NCBI GenBank assembly: GCA_028290125.1
Contig: JAQGKM010000019.1
Coordinates: 1-6,262, forward strand
DNA from: Hyphomicrobiales bacterium
GTDB taxonomy: Bacteria; Pseudomonadota; Alphaproteobacteria; Rhizobiales; Beijerinckiaceae
Direction of reading: 5' to 3'
DNA length: 6,262 bases
Shown here: piece by piece, positions 5,299-6,262 of the stretch
Position numbering within the stretch: the stretch's first letter is position 1
How the letters are laid out: each line of letters starts with the position of its first letter
Notes under the pieces: generated by a model
Seen by the model: the letters and a program-made list of their open reading frames with translations, nothing else
The model's database searches: none
What the model was told of the DNA's origin: nothing
Position numbers and translations under genes: made by a program

Positions 5299-5955
5299 TC
5301 AGGGAGCGGCTTTCTGGGTCGCGATGATGTTCTGCAACGGGTTCGGCATGGCGTTTCCAACCCGGACCAGCCTGTTCTCATCGCGGTGATTGAACGGCTC
5401 GGGCCGTCCGCGGACGGTGAGCGTGGTTTCCGTGACGTAGCTCCACGATCCATCGGGATGGAAGGTGATGGCGATCTGATAGCTGTCGGTCCGGAACGCG
5501 TATTCGAGGAACGTCGTCGAGCAGATCCCGTACGTGGTCTGGCCGCGTTCGGCGCGCACCAGGATCGTGTCCGCGTCCGGCGTACTCTGGCCGGACGCGA
5601 TCGCGACCTGGCCCCGCGGGATCGCCACGGTTTGCAACACCAGTCCCGTCGCCGGCTCCCAGAGCCAGTAGCCGACCTGATCGTGAAAGGTGGTGTTCTC
5701 CTCTGCGGTCGTGATGTGGATGTGATAGCGGAGCCCGTAGAACAATTGCGGACCGTTGGCCTGAGGGTCGATCGGTTGGAAGTCGGCGCGTTCGATGAAT
5801 TCGCGGCGTTCTGGACCATCGGCTTTCGGGTTGAGATCCACGCCGCGAGGCGCTTGCCAAACACCGGCGAGGCGACGCAGCGGGCCGAGATTGGCGAGGG
5901 TGTCGGGATCGACATCGGTAGGCTCGGTGAAGACGTCGGCCGGGAAGACGGGCAT
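5299..5955 (-). CDS. Heme-binding beta-barrel (nitrobindin/FABP-like) family protein
   Basis: The 218-residue cytoplasmic protein resembles bacterial proteins annotated as FABP family or THAP4/nitrobindin-like heme-binding beta-barrels. Visible marks are LGPLRRLAGVWQAPRGVDLNP (23-43), the start of the barrel in this family; IERADFQPIDPQANGPQLFYGLRYHIH (54-80); and FHDQVGYWLWEPATGLVLQTVAIPRG (90-115). FLEYAFRT, DGSWSYVTETTL and EPFNHRDENRLVRV (186-199) follow. His190 is in the C-terminal strand, where nitrobindins carry the proximal heme ligand, so heme binding is possible but not shown. In characterised relatives the ferric heme binds NO and isomerises peroxynitrite; ligand and role here are unproven. 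The ATG at 5955 was chosen for AAAGGAT upstream. An alternative ATG at 6072 would overlap the SDR stop as ATGA and add 39 low-quality residues. It follows the SDR gene on the same strand and is probably co-transcribed. Confidence 0.75.
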   Translation of the reverse strand: MPVFPADVFTEPTDVDPDTLANLGPLRRLAGVWQAPRGVDLNPKADGPERREFIERADFQPIDPQANGPQLFYGLRYHIHITTAEENTTFHDQVGYWLWEPATGLVLQTVAIPRGQVAIASGQSTPDADTILVRAERGQTTYGICSTTFLEYAFRTDSYQIAITFHPDGSWSYVTETTLTVRGRPEPFNHRDENRLVRVGNAMPNPLQNIIATQKAAP

Positions 5956-6068
5956 GGTCGATCCTTTCTGGCTGGAGACGCGTTGAAGCCGCCGAAGCGG
6001 GGTTGCGGCAAGGGTGTCATTCTTCCGCCAGCAGGCCAGCGGAGCGGTTGGAAGCGTGTTCACCGAAG

Positions 6069-6262
6069 TCATGCGATCGTTGGAACGATCCCGCCCTCGA
6101 CGCGCACGGCTGCGCCATTCGTGATCGCACCCCAAGGGCTTGCGAGAAGAGCGACTTGCGCGGCGATCTCATCGGCTTCGATCAGCCGCCGAATAAGCGA
6201 CAAGGGACGCATCTTGGCGAAGAACGCGGCCTCGCGTTCCGCTTCCGGGGCGTCCTTGTCGT
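6069..6262 (-). CDS. Short-chain dehydrogenase/reductase, C-terminal part
   Basis: A minus-strand frame open to the window edge gives 63 C-terminal residues ending at TGA (complement of 6069-6071); the 5' part lies beyond base 6262. The visible sequence includes FFAKMRPLSLIRRLIEADEIAAQVALLASPWGAITNGAAVRVEGGIVPTIA. This is the standard SDR ending: a helix with the EIAAQVALLASP pattern, the TNGAAVRVEGG strand and turn, and a short tail. Classical SDRs are about 250-residue NAD(P)-dependent oxidoreductases with a Rossmann fold; the cofactor motif and the Ser-Tyr-Lys triad are outside the window, so the substrate cannot be judged. The gene precedes the heme-binding barrel gene, whose chosen start is 113 bases further on. 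Confidence 0.88.
   Translation of the reverse strand, partial: DKDAPEAEREAAFFAKMRPLSLIRRLIEADEIAAQVALLASPWGAITNGAAVRVEGGIVPTIA

Noticed and set aside
1..6262. Search for CRISPR arrays, insertion sequences, phage genes, toxin-antitoxin or defence genes.
   Set aside because: No regularly spaced repeats, transposase or integrase motifs, or defence-type domains were seen on either strand.

Overview
The window reads as GC-rich chromosomal DNA of an alphaproteobacterium, most likely of the order Hyphomicrobiales (Rhizobiales). The signs are: a CtpA peptidase, a divergent polysaccharide deacetylase and an RppH Nudix hydrolase in a row on the + strand; a second-type HisE-like pyrophosphohydrolase facing RppH; and a promoter fitting the alphaproteobacterial EcfG general-stress consensus. 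Genus cannot be fixed from the sequence alone.

Layout. 1-789 is the 3' part of ctpA, followed by a hairpin terminator. 948-2144 encodes a membrane-anchored divergent polysaccharide deacetylase. Only 27 bases later comes rppH (2172-2666), probably in the same transcription unit. rppH meets a minus-strand HisE-like gene (2663-3031) tail to tail, and one CTAG supplies both stop codons. A 312-base gene-free stretch (3032-3343) holds three inverted repeats, the last probably a terminator. 3344-3802 (minus) encodes an unrecognised one-TM, Gly/Arg-rich protein preceded by an excellent GGAAC-N16-CGTT element. Divergent from it is tRNA-Leu(CAA) at 3915-3996. Then come a small exported Met-rich protein (4118-4426) with its own UUCG-loop terminator and tRNA-Ser(CGA) at 4582-4671. 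The right end holds a SnoaL/NTF2-like gene (4901-5221, +) converging on a minus-strand pair: the 3' end of an SDR oxidoreductase (6069-6262) followed by a heme-binding beta-barrel (nitrobindin/FABP-like) protein (5299-5955).

How the genes fit together. The left half is conserved housekeeping: envelope proteolysis (CtpA), an envelope protein of the YibQ/DUF610 type, RNA 5'-end processing (RppH) and a nucleotide pyrophosphohydrolase. The middle is tRNA genes interleaved with two small envelope proteins, one with a strong and one with a weak candidate general-stress promoter. The right half is a small set of probable redox or detoxification genes. I see no mobile element, CRISPR array, phage gene or toxin-antitoxin pair, and nothing that clearly makes up an undescribed multi-gene system. 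The best leads are the EcfG-type promoter with its unknown membrane protein, the Met-rich exported protein, the structured 3032-3343 spacer, and the deacetylase-fold protein that seems to lack the catalytic motifs.
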